From the NCBI GenBank assembly GCA_963713805.1, contig CAVQNF010000015.1:44601-108600 (forward strand): 64,000 bases of DNA, in the 5' to 3' direction. The stretch is from GAS188 sp963713805 (lineage in GTDB: Bacteria; Pseudomonadota; Alphaproteobacteria; Rhizobiales; Beijerinckiaceae). Of the stretch, positions 10,591 to 18,490 are shown piece by piece. The stretch's first letter is position 1. Each line of letters begins with the position of its first letter. Below the pieces are notes generated by a model. The model was not told where the DNA came from. It searched no databases and saw only the letters and a program-made list of their open reading frames with translations. The position numbers and the translations under genes are program-made.

Positions 10591-11696
10591 GCCCGCCGCT
10601 GCTTGCCGTCAACGATCTCAAGAAGCATTTCGCCGTGCGCGGCTCGCGGCGCGGCGGAGCCGCCGGTTTCGTGCGTGCCGTCGACGGCGTCTCCTTCGAG
10701 ATCGCGCGCGGCGAGACCTTGTCGCTCGTCGGCGAATCGGGTTGCGGCAAATCGACCGTCGGGCGCGCCGTGCTCAGGCTGAACGACATCACGGCCGGCG
10801 AGGTCGTTCTCGACGGCAAGCGCATCGACGATCTTTCGGCCGCCGCCTTCCGCCCGCTCAGGCAGCGCATGCAGGTCGTCTTCCAGGACCCGTTCTCGAG
10901 CCTCAATCCGCGCTTGCGCATCAAGGCGACGCTGGCCGAGCCGATCCGCAATTTCGGGCTCGCGCACTCGCCCGCCGAGATCGAGAAGCGGGTCGCGGAG
11001 CTCCTCGACACGGTGAGGCTGCCGCGCGACGCGGCAAACCGCTTCCCGCATGAATTCTCGGGAGGCCAACGTCAGCGCATCGGCATCGCGCGGGCGCTCG
11101 CGCCAAAGCCCGATCTCATCATCTGCGACGAGGCGGTCTCCGCGCTCGACGTCTCGGTCAAGGCGCAGATCGTCAATCTCCTGCAGGATCTCCAGAAGGA
11201 GCTCGGCCTCGCCCTTCTCTTCATCAGCCATGACCTCGCCATCGTCGAGCATATGACGCACCGGGTCGCGGTGATGTATCTCGGCAAGATCGTCGAGACG
11301 GCGAAGAAGCGCGAGATCTTCGCTTCGCCGAGGCACCCCTACACCTTCGCGCTCCTCTCCGCGGTGCCGGTGCCGGAGCCCGGCAATGCGCGCACGCGCA
11401 TCATCTTGAAGGGCGATGTGCCGAGCCCGATCAATCCGCCCAAGGGCTGCCGCTTCAACACGCGCTGCCCTTACGCTTTCGACCGCTGCCGCACGGAGGA
11501 GCCCGAGCTTCGCCCCTTGGGCGACGGCCAATCGGCGGCTTGCCATCTCAACGATCTGCCGGCGACGGAAAATCCGCTCGTCGGGGGGGCGCGCGGCGGT
11601 GTAGGAAGAACCTTTCCGCTCATCCCCGCGAAGGCGGGGATCCAGCTTCTGTTGGGCTTGCATTATGAGTTTGGATTCCCGCTTTCGCGGGAATGA
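10587..11696 (+). CDS. dppF: ABC transporter ATP-binding protein, DppF-type, with a REP-encoded tail
   Basis: The 369-aa ATPase has Walker A 'GESGCGKST' (residues 49-57), signature 'FSGGQRQR' and Walker B 'LIICDEAVSALDVS', where Ala replaces the usual Pro as in many DppF proteins. The C-terminal Cys motif is 'CRFNTRCPYAFDRC'. Natural homologues end soon after the sequence 'AACHL'. Here the frame runs on through the palindromic repeat at 11618-11697, so about the last 28 residues ('FPLIPAKAGIQ...') are read from the repeat, which also provides the stop. It partners DppD at the membrane. Confidence 0.93.
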
Positions 11697-11697
11697 G
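11618..11697. repeat. REP element overlapping the 3' end of dppF
   Basis: Left hairpin CCCCGCGAAGGCGGGG and right hairpin TTCCCGCTTTCGCGGGAA are separated by about 30 bp, with CTCAT/ATGAG outer arms. It is the same class as the tandem pair at 4423-4643. It lies inside the dppF reading frame and ends it. Confidence 0.85.
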
Positions 11698-11756
11698 CGG
11701 CGTTCAGGAAGGGCGTAACATATTGCGAATGAACGACCCGCGCGGATGGGGTGACG

Positions 11757-11866
11757 CGTCGGTCGGTGAAGGCCCGCATTTCCGGGCGGCGTGGGAATAG
11801 CCGTTTCTGTTGTTTATCGACGACGAGGTCGGTGAAGGCCCGATTTCCGGGCGGCGTGGGAAGTCG
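11757..11866. repeat. Two direct copies of a ~35-bp sequence upstream of the higA-like gene
   Basis: GTCGGTGAAGGCCCG..TTTCCGGGCGGCGTGGGA occurs at about 11761-11796 and again at about 11829-11863, differing by two bases. Each copy contains a small GCCCG/CGGGC inverted repeat. The copies are about 68 bp apart and end about 35 bp before the start codon of the following gene. Confidence 0.6.
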
Positions 11867-11899
11867 AGATCGTGGACTATCACTGAGGAGCGCAAAGAG

Positions 11900-12181
11900 A
11901 TGCTTCCCGTTCATCCCGGCCGCGTCCTCAAGCGTGAGCTTGCCGCGCGCGGCCTTTCAGCGAACAGGCTTGCGCTGGCGCTCCGAGTGCCCTCCGGCCG
12001 GATCACGGACATCTTGAACGGCAAGCGGGGGATTTCGCCGGAGACGGCGCTGCGGCTCGGGCGGTTCTTCGGCAATAGCGCCCGCTTTTGGCTCAATCTC
12101 GAGATCGCTTATGAGCTCGCTGTTGCCGAGCGCGACATCGGCGAGCGCGTGATAGCCGAGGTTGAGCCGAGCGCCGCCTGA
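11900..12181 (+). CDS. HigA-family addiction-module antitoxin / XRE regulator
   Basis: This is a 93-aa protein beginning 'MLPVHPGRVLKRELAARGLS', the usual HigA opening, with an XRE helix-turn-helix ('SANRLALALRVPSGRITDIL') followed by 'TALRLGRFFGNSARFWLNLE'. ATG 11900 is preceded by GAGGAGCGCAAAGAG. HigA binds DNA and normally neutralises a HigB RNase encoded just upstream. No HigB coding sequence is visible in the 200 bp before it, only direct repeats, so it looks like an orphan. It may act only as a repressor. Confidence 0.85.
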   Translation: MLPVHPGRVLKRELAARGLSANRLALALRVPSGRITDILNGKRGISPETALRLGRFFGNSARFWLNLEIAYELAVAERDIGERVIAEVEPSAA

Positions 12182-12190
12182 ACGCCGCCC

Positions 12191-12310
12191 CAATCGTCAT
12201 CACCGGGCTTGTCCCGGTGATCCCGTGCCTTCCTCTCCTGGACGGCCGCGGAAAAGGCCTGGATGGGCGGGCCGATCCTCGGATCGAGTCCAAGGACGCG
12301 CAGGACGCCG
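12191..12310. repeat. REP-type palindromic repeat
   Basis: A TCACCGGGCTTGTCCCGGTGA hairpin at about 12199-12219 is followed by GGATGGGCGGGCCGATCCTCGG and a matching arm. The unit is the same family as 905-1030. It separates the HigA-like gene from the minus-strand sulfotransferase remnant. Confidence 0.7.
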
Positions 12311-12318
12311 AGGGACTT

Positions 12319-12530
12319 TCAGCGGACCGGCTCGACCAAATCGCCGAGCTCGGCGATGAGAGGCGCCAGAAACTCGCGATAATGGCGTGAGCGGTTTTGC
12401 GCCGTCTTGTAGATCGGGCGGCGCACCTGGCTCGCGCTCGCGGTCTTCACCGGGCGATCGGTCTTGTGGAAGGCGAGGCAGTTCTCGCTCCACTCGAGCC
12501 CGCAATAGGCGATCATCCGCGTCTATGACG
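12319..12530 (-). pseudogene. C-terminal fragment of a sulfotransferase-family protein
   Basis: The minus strand reads 'YCGLEWSENCLAFHKTDRP' and then 'VKTASASQVRRPIY..RSRHYREFLAPLIAELG'. This is the closing segment of TPR-linked sulfotransferases (Sulfotransfer_3 type): the AFH(E/K)TDRPV-TAS-VRxPIY pattern binds PAPS/substrate and ends the fold. Only about 65 residues remain and no catalytic N-terminus is present upstream, so the gene is truncated. Such enzymes are often found next to large adhesin genes, as here. Confidence 0.6.
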
Positions 12531-12568
12531 GCACGATAGCGTCGAGCAGCGCTCGGGCAGACCGCCAC

Positions 12569-13190
12569 ATGGCGGGTCGGCTATTTGCGGTACGGATGCG
12601 GCCGCTGGCGTCAACGCGATCCTGCGGCCGAAACAGGCGCCGGGGCGCTCGCCAGCACGTGTCGGTAACCAAGGCGCGGCGCATGGTGATCGTCGGCAAC
12701 AATGGCGCGAGCCACGTGCGCTTCAGCGCGAGCTTCGGGCCGTTCCCTCAGGGGCTGGGATCGAGCGCGCTCGACGGACAGCCGGTCTATGCGTCACCAC
12801 CAACGCGCCCGCGGGCTCGCCGGGAAGCTTCAAGATCTTCGCCGGCGGATTGAGCTCTTCCAATTTCGACATCACCTTCGTGCCCGGCACGCTTTTGGTG
12901 ACGGCGGCGAACAACGTCGGTTCGGCCCGTGCCCTTCAGCGTGGATCAGGCGGAACACCAGCAGCAGCACGCCGGCCTTCTCCTTCCGGACCCGATCACG
13001 CCTGCGAGCGCTCATCGTCAAGCGGTCGGACGGGGCAGGCTCGCAAACGGGCAACGCGGGCGGCCCGTCCGTGAAGGGCAACCTCAAGGCTCCGACCCTC
13101 GACGAGAACGGGAACCCGCTCGGTTCACTCATCAGCTTCAACTCGAGCTTCATCGAGGTCTGCCGGACGCGCGTGAACCTTTGCCGGTGA
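12569..13190 (+). pseudogene. C-terminal remnant of a filamentous-haemagglutinin/MBG-domain adhesin
   Basis: Joined across frames the plus strand gives 'TTNAPAGSPGSFKIFAGG', 'SSNFDITFVPGTLLVTAA' and a terminal 'LISFNSSFIEVCRTRVNLCR' with stop at 13188-13190. The middle motif is the MBG-type repeat ('xYxITFVxGTLTVT') found near the C-terminus of two-partner-secreted adhesins. Frame changes near 12785 and 12925 separate the parts, and no N-terminal TPS secretion domain is seen. I infer a decayed 3' end of a large surface protein. The adhesin-like scraps near 5.1 kb may be of similar origin. Confidence 0.55.
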
Positions 13191-13194
13191 CTCT

Positions 13195-13435
13195 TCACCT
13201 CTCCCGCGGAGCAGGAGAGGTCGGACTCGCGACGCTCGGATTTATTCCGAGGGGAGGCGAGCCGGGTGAGGGCGGTGTGCGTGAAGCGAGCGAGCCGGGC
13301 GAGGGCGGGCGTTAAGCGAAGCGGCGCGTGTGGGTAAGGATGGCGTAAGCCTTGATTGCGACCCCTCACCCGCTCCTCGCCTGGCGGCTCGGAGTTCGAC
13401 CTCTCCCCGCTTCGCGGGGCGAGGTTTGGGCCGAC
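13195..13435. repeat. Palindromic repeats of the CCTCTCCCGC family, two units
   Basis: Unit 1 (about 13195-13270) contains CACCTCTCCCGC..GGAGAGGTCGG followed by CGGATTTATTCCGAGGGG. Unit 2 (about 13365-13430) contains CCCCTCACCCGCTCC and CCTCTCCCCGCTTCGCGGGGCGAGG. They match the unit at 5775-5865. The following 13436-13571 has no recognisable gene. Confidence 0.7.
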
Positions 13436-13571
13436 GCCTTGAGCGTCGCGGGTTTCTCACGTGGTGACGGCTTCTCCCATTTACGCGCCGTTTACGCGCG
13501 CTCGCGGCCTCGCCAATGGAATATTTATGGGCGGATGTGGAAATAAGCGTCTCTCGTTTCGGGAGTCTCAT

Positions 13572-13757
13572 GTGCTCGGCGTCGTCTTCCTCCTGCTCGG
13601 CTTCATCCTCTTCCTCGCCGAGGCCGGATATGGCGTGCTCCGCGATCGCCTGTCGGCGGCGCGCGAACGCTCATCGAAAGACGCGCCATGGCCGCGCGAC
13701 GGAGCGCGTGAGCTGAGGTCGACCGCGACGTTCAGGCAAGTCCGGGCGTCCGGCTGA
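13572..13757 (+). CDS. Small membrane protein, divergent duplicate of the Kdp-associated peptide
   Basis: A GTG start at 13572 gives a 61-aa protein 'VLGVVFLLLGFILFLAEAGY' followed by 'GVLRDRL' and a hydrophilic tail. The first 27 residues match the next peptide (13795-13878) in pattern: hydrophobic segment, AGYxVLxDRL, then the end. Here the tail runs on for about 34 charged residues. It probably inserts once in the inner membrane. The function is unknown. The start could be elsewhere, and the extended tail may mean it is decaying. Confidence 0.5.
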   Translation: MLGVVFLLLGFILFLAEAGYGVLRDRLSAARERSSKDAPWPRDGARELRSTATFRQVRASG

Positions 13758-13794
13758 GCAAACCCATGACGTCCCGTGATTCGTGGAGAGTTTC

Positions 13795-13878
13795 GTGCTC
13801 GACATCATCTTCCTTGCGCTCGCCTTCGCGCTCTTCCTCCTCGGGGCCGGCTATGCCGTGCTCTGCGATCGGCTGTGA
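13795..13878 (+). CDS. Micro-membrane protein upstream of kdpF
   Basis: This is a 27-aa peptide starting at GTG 13795, preceded by a GTGGAGAG ribosome site. It has one hydrophobic helix ('IIFLALAFALFLLGAGY') and the ending 'AVLCDRL'. Similar peptides ending in C(D/E)RL commonly precede kdpF in alphaproteobacteria. It lies 11 bp before kdpF, so it is probably the first or second gene of the kdp operon and may assist the K+ pump as KdpF does. That role is inferred from position alone. Confidence 0.65.
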   Translation: MLDIIFLALAFALFLLGAGYAVLCDRL

Positions 13879-13889
13879 GGTCTAGCGCC

Positions 13890-13976
13890 ATGGTCGAACC
13901 CATCTTCGGTCTCATCGTCGCCCTCGTGCTCGGCGGCTATCTCCTCGTGACCCTCATCCGTCCCGAAAAATTCTAG
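13890..13976 (+). CDS. kdpF: K(+)-transporting ATPase subunit F
   Basis: A 28-aa single-helix peptide, 'MVEPIFGLIVALVLGGYLLV' then 'TLIRPEKF'. The ending (L)xRPEKF is the KdpF signature. KdpF stabilises the KdpABC complex in the inner membrane. It starts at ATG 13890 and is followed 28 bp later by kdpA. Confidence 0.93.
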   Translation: MVEPIFGLIVALVLGGYLLVTLIRPEKF

Positions 13977-14004
13977 TCGCGGCAATCGCGCGAACGGTGG
14001 TTCC

Positions 14005-15722
14005 ATGTCTATCGCAGGTTGGCTGCAGATCATCCTCGTCCTGGCGCTCGTCGTCGCGGCGGCGTTGCCGCTCGCCGGCTACATCGTGCGCGTCCTCGCC
14101 GGGGAGCAGAATTTTCTCTCGCCGGTGCTGGCGCCCGTCGAGCGCGGCTTCTACCGCCTGGCCGGCGTCGATGCGAGGAAGGAGCAAGGCTGGCTCGCCT
14201 ACACGATGGCGATGCTCGATCTTCAGCCTCTTCCATCTCCTCGTTCTCTACGCGATGCAGCGGTTGCAGAACCTTCTGCCGCTCGATCCGCAAGGCTTCG
14301 ATCCGGTGGCGCCCGATCTCGCCTTCAACACCTCGATGAGCTTCGTCACCAACACCAACTGGCAGAACTACGCGGGCGAGACGACGCTCACCCATTTCGT
14401 GCAGATGCTCGGCCTGACGGTGCACAACTTCCTGTCGCCGGCGGTCGGCCTCGCCATGGCGGTCGCGCTGGCGCGCGCCTTCATTCGCTCGGAGGCGAAG
14501 ACCATCGGCAATTTCTGGGTCGATATGACCCGCGCGGCGCTCTATGTGATGCTGCCGCTCGCGATCGTGGTGGCGCTCGCGCTCGTCGTGCTCGGCGTGC
14601 CGCAGACCTTGCTCGGCTCGGTCGACGCGACGACGCTCGAAGGCGTCAAGCAGACGATCTCGCTCGGGCCCGATCGCGACCCAGGAGGCGATCAAGGAGC
14701 TCGGCACGAATGGCGGCGGCTTCCTCAACGCCAATTCGGCCCATCCCTTCGAGAATCCGAACGCCTGGTCGAACATCATCGAGAATTGGAGCCTGCTCGT
14801 CATCCCGGTCGCGACCGTGTTCGCCTTCGGGCGCATGCTCGGCGATGCGCGCCAAGGCCGCAGCCTCCTCTGGACGATGGCCATCGTCATCGATCGTCGG
14901 CGTCGTCGCGGTCTACTGGGCCGAAGTCCTACGGCAACCCCATCCTGACGGCGCTCGGCGCTCGATCCTTCGGCCGGCAACATGGAAGGCAAGGAGGTGC
15001 GCTTCGGCCAGGCGATGACCGCGCTCTGGGTCGTGACGACGACGGGCACGAGCACCGGCGCCGTCAACGCCATGCACGATTCGCTCGACGCCGATCGGCG
15101 GCCTCGTGCCGATGTTCAACATGCTGCTCGGCTGCATCACGCCGGGCGGCGTGGGCTCCGGCCTCTACGGCATCGTCGTCGTGGCCGTGCTCTCGGTCTT
15201 CGTCGCCGGCCTGATGGTCGGCCGCACGCCGGAATATCTCGGCAAGAAGATCGAGGCGCGCGAGATGAAGTTCGTGATGTTCGCGCTGCTCATCTACACG
15301 GTGAACGTGCTCGGCTTCGCGGCGGCCTCGGCCATCGCGCCCTTCGTGCAGGACGATCTCGGCAACAAGGGGCCGCACGGCCTCTCCGAAATCATCTACG
15401 CCTTCGCTTCGACGAACGGCAACAACGGCTCGGCCTTCGCCGGGCTCAACGGCAATAATCTGTGGTTCAACACGACGCTCGGGCTTCGCCATGTTTCTCG
15501 GGCGCTTCGGCTATGTCGTGCCGGTGCTGGCGCTCGCAGGCTCGCTCGCCGTCGAAGAAGAAGGTGGCGCCTTCGGCCGGCACTTTCCCGACGACAGGCC
15601 CGCTCTTCGTCGGCCTGCTGCTCGGCGTGATCGTCATCCTCTACCTGCTTCAGTATTTCCCGGCGCTCGCGCTCGGCCCGGTCGTCGAGCACTTCCTGAT
15701 GCTCGCCGGCAAGAGCTTCTAG
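14005..15722 (+). CDS. kdpA: K(+)-transporting ATPase subunit A (channel-like subunit)
   Basis: KdpA binds and conducts K+ through the inner membrane. All four pore-loop regions are readable: 'TNTNWQNYAGE', 'LGTNGGGFLNANSAHPFENP', 'TTTGTSTGAVNAMHDS' and 'STNGNNGSAFAGL'. The start is 'MSIAGWLQIILVLALV' and the end 'VVEHFLMLAGKSF'. At least nine indels break the frame. Extra bases can be pinned at 14218, near 14683, 14893 (four bases), 14930, 14962, 15087, 15482 and 15554. Deleting them gives a continuous protein of about 569 aa, so the gene is almost certainly intact in the cell. Confidence 0.93.
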
Positions 15723-15756
15723 AGGCGCGCGCCGGCGAACTTCGACGGAGACCACC

Positions 15757-17806
15757 ATGTCCACCAAGATGAAGGCGCTCAGCCTCTTCGACGGCGCCAT
15801 TCTCGGTCGCGCCGCACGCGACTGCGGTGCGCAAGCTCGATCCGCGCCAGCTCGCGCGCAACCCGGTGATCTTCGTCACCGAGGTGGTGTCGCTCGTCGT
15901 CACCATCTTGTTCCTGCGCGACCTCGTGACGGGAAGCGCCGCCGCCTTCTTCACCGGCCAGATCGCGGCCTGGCTTTGGTTCACCGTGCTCTTCGCCAAC
16001 TTCGCCGAAGCGGTCGCGGAGGGGCGTGGCAAGGCCCAGGCCGATACTTTGCGGCGCATGCGCTCCGACACCATGGCGAAGCGGCTCGTCGATCCGCACA
16101 CCCGGCAATATCAATCGGTGAACGCGCTCGACCTCAGGGTCGGCGACGTGGTGCTGGTCGAGGCCGGCGATCTCATCCCGTCGGACGGCGAGGTCATCGA
16201 AGGCATCGCCTCGATCAACGAATCGGCGATCACGGGTGAATCCGCTCCCGTCATCCGGGAATCGGGCGGCGACCGCTCGGCCGTGACCGGCGGCACCACC
16301 GTGCTCTCCGACTGGGTCAAGGTGAAGATCACCGCGGCGCCCGGCTCGACCTTCCTCGATCGCATGATCGCGCTGGTCGAGGGCGCGGAGCGGCAGAAGA
16401 CCCCGAACGAGATCGCGCTTTCCATTCTGCTGTCCGGCTTGACGCTGATCTTTCTCGTGGTCTGCGTCACCTTGTGGTGCCTTGCCGGCTATTCCGGCAC
16501 CACGCTCACCGTCACGGTTCTGATCGCGCTTCTCGTCTGCCTGATCCCGACGACGATCGGCGGCCTGCTTTCCGCGATCGGCATCGCCGGCATGGACCGC
16601 CTGATCCGCTTCAACGTCGTCGCCACCTCCGGGCGCGCCGTCGAGGCCGCAGGCGACGTCGACACGCTCCTGCTCGACAAGACGGGCACCATCACCTTCG
16701 GCAATCGCATGGCGTCGGAATTCATTCCGGTGCCCGGCGTCAGCGAGCGCCAGCTCGCCGAGACGACGCTGCTGGCGAGCCTCGCCGACGAGACGCCGGA
16801 GGGGCGCTCCATCGTCGCTTATGCGCGCAGCAAATATGGGCTTGCCGAGCAGAACCATCTCGCTGAGGGCATGAGTTTCGTTGCCTTCAGCGCGCATACG
16901 CGCATGTCGGGCGTCGATTTCGGCGCCCGCACCATCCGCAAGGGCGCGGTCGACGCGATCTTGCGCTTCGCCAGCATCGCGATGAACGGCGCGCCCGCGC
17001 CGTTCCGCCAGGCGGTCGACCGGATCGCGCGCACCGGCGGCACGCCGCTCGCCGTCGCCGAGGACGGCAAGCTGCTCGGCCTCGTGCATCTCAAGGACAC
17101 GGTCAAGCCCGATATCCGCGACCGCTTCGCCGCGTTGCGCGCCATGGGCATCAAGACCGTGATGGTGACGGGCGACAATCCGGTGACCGCCGCGGCCATC
17201 GCGTCCGAGGCCGGCGTCGACGACTTCATCGCCGAGGCGACACCGGAGGACAAGCTCGCCTATATCCGCAAGGAGCAGCAAGGCGGCCGCCTCATCGCCA
17301 TGTGCGGCGACGGCACGAACGACGCGCCGGCGCTCGCCCAGGCCGATGTCGGCGTCGCCATGCAGACCGGCACCCAGGCCGCGCGCGAAGCCGGCAACAT
17401 GGTCGATCTCGATTCCAACCCGACGAAGCTCATCGAGATCGTCGAGATCGGCAAGCAGCTATTGATGACGCGCGGCTCGCTGACCACCTTCTCGATCGCG
17501 AATGACGTGGCGAAGTATTTCGCCATCATCCCGGCCTTGTTCATCGTCACCTATCCGGAGCTCGGCGCGCTCAACGTGATGAGGCTCGCCTCGCCGCAAT
17601 CGGCGATCCTTTCGGCGGTGATCTTCAACGCGCTCATCATCATCGCGCTGATCCCGCTCGCGCTGAAGGGTGTCGCCTACCGTCCCGTCGGCGCGGCGGC
17701 ACTTCTGCGCCGCAACCTCCTGATCTACGGCGTCGGCGGCATCATCGTGCCGTTCATCGGCATCAAGGCGCTCGACATCATCGTCTCGATCCTGCACCTC
17801 GCCTGA
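15757..17806 (+). CDS. kdpB: K(+)-transporting ATPase subunit B (P-type ATPase)
   Basis: This catalytic subunit hydrolyses ATP to drive K+ uptake through KdpA. The actuator-domain loop is 'ITGESAPVIRE'. The phosphorylated Asp is in 'LLDKTGTITFGN' at codon 307, after removal of one extra T near 15823, the same number as in E. coli. The hinge 'MVTGDNPVTAAAIASEAGVD' and 'MCGDGTNDAPALAQADVGVA' follow. The start 'MSTKMKALSLFDGAIL' joins 'AVRKLDPRQLARNPVIFV' once that base is removed. The length is then 682 aa, normal. kdpC follows after 12 bp. Confidence 0.95.
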
Positions 17807-17818
17807 GGCTCGAACATC

Positions 17819-18424
17819 ATGCTCCAGCATATTCGTCCCGCGCTCGTTCTCATCGTCCTGATGACGCTGCTCACCGGCGTCGTCTACCCGTTCGCCATCA
17901 CCGGCATCGCGACCGTCGTCTTTCCCCATCGCGCCGGCGGCAGCATGATCATGCGCGACGGCACCGTGATCGGCTCGGCGCTGATCGGCCAGAACTTCAC
18001 CTCCGAGAAATATTTCCACGGCCGGCCGTCGGCGACGAATACGCCGGACCCGAACGATTCGACGAAGACGGTCGATGCTCCCTATAACGCGGCGAACTCA
18101 TCGGGCTCGAACCTCGGCCCGACCTCGCAAACGCTCATCGATCGCGTGAAGGCCGATGTCGAGGCCCTGCGCAAGGAGGGAGTGACGGGACCGGTGCCGG
18201 CCGACGCGGTGACCACCTCGGGCTCCGGGCTCGACCCCGATATCTCGCCGGCTTTTGCCCTTCTCCAGGTCGCTCGCGTCGCCAAGGCGCGCCATCTGCC
18301 GGAAGATCGGGTCCGCGCTCTTGTTGCGGGGGAGATCGAGGGACGGGTGCTCGGCGTGGTCGGCGAGCCGCGCGTCAACGTGCTCGAGCTCAATCTCGCC
18401 TTGGATGCGATGCCGGCCTCTTGA
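17819..18424 (+). CDS. kdpC: K(+)-transporting ATPase subunit C
   Basis: The 201-aa protein is intact. A single N-terminal membrane helix ('ALVLIVLMTLLTGVVYPFAI') is followed by a periplasmic domain with the family motifs 'ALIGQNFTSEKYFHGRPS', 'GSNLGPTSQTLIDRV' and 'TTSGSGLDPDISPAFALLQ'. KdpC links KdpA and KdpB and raises the affinity for ATP. It ends 66 bp before kdpD. Confidence 0.95.
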   Translation: MLQHIRPALVLIVLMTLLTGVVYPFAITGIATVVFPHRAGGSMIMRDGTVIGSALIGQNFTSEKYFHGRPSATNTPDPNDSTKTVDAPYNAANSSGSNLGPTSQTLIDRVKADVEALRKEGVTGPVPADAVTTSGSGLDPDISPAFALLQVARVAKARHLPEDRVRALVAGEIEGRVLGVVGEPRVNVLELNLALDAMPAS

Positions 18425-18490
18425 GGCCGTTTCGATCAAATCGCGAGCAGGGGCAAGCTATCTCGCCCTTCATTGTGATATGATTCGCGG

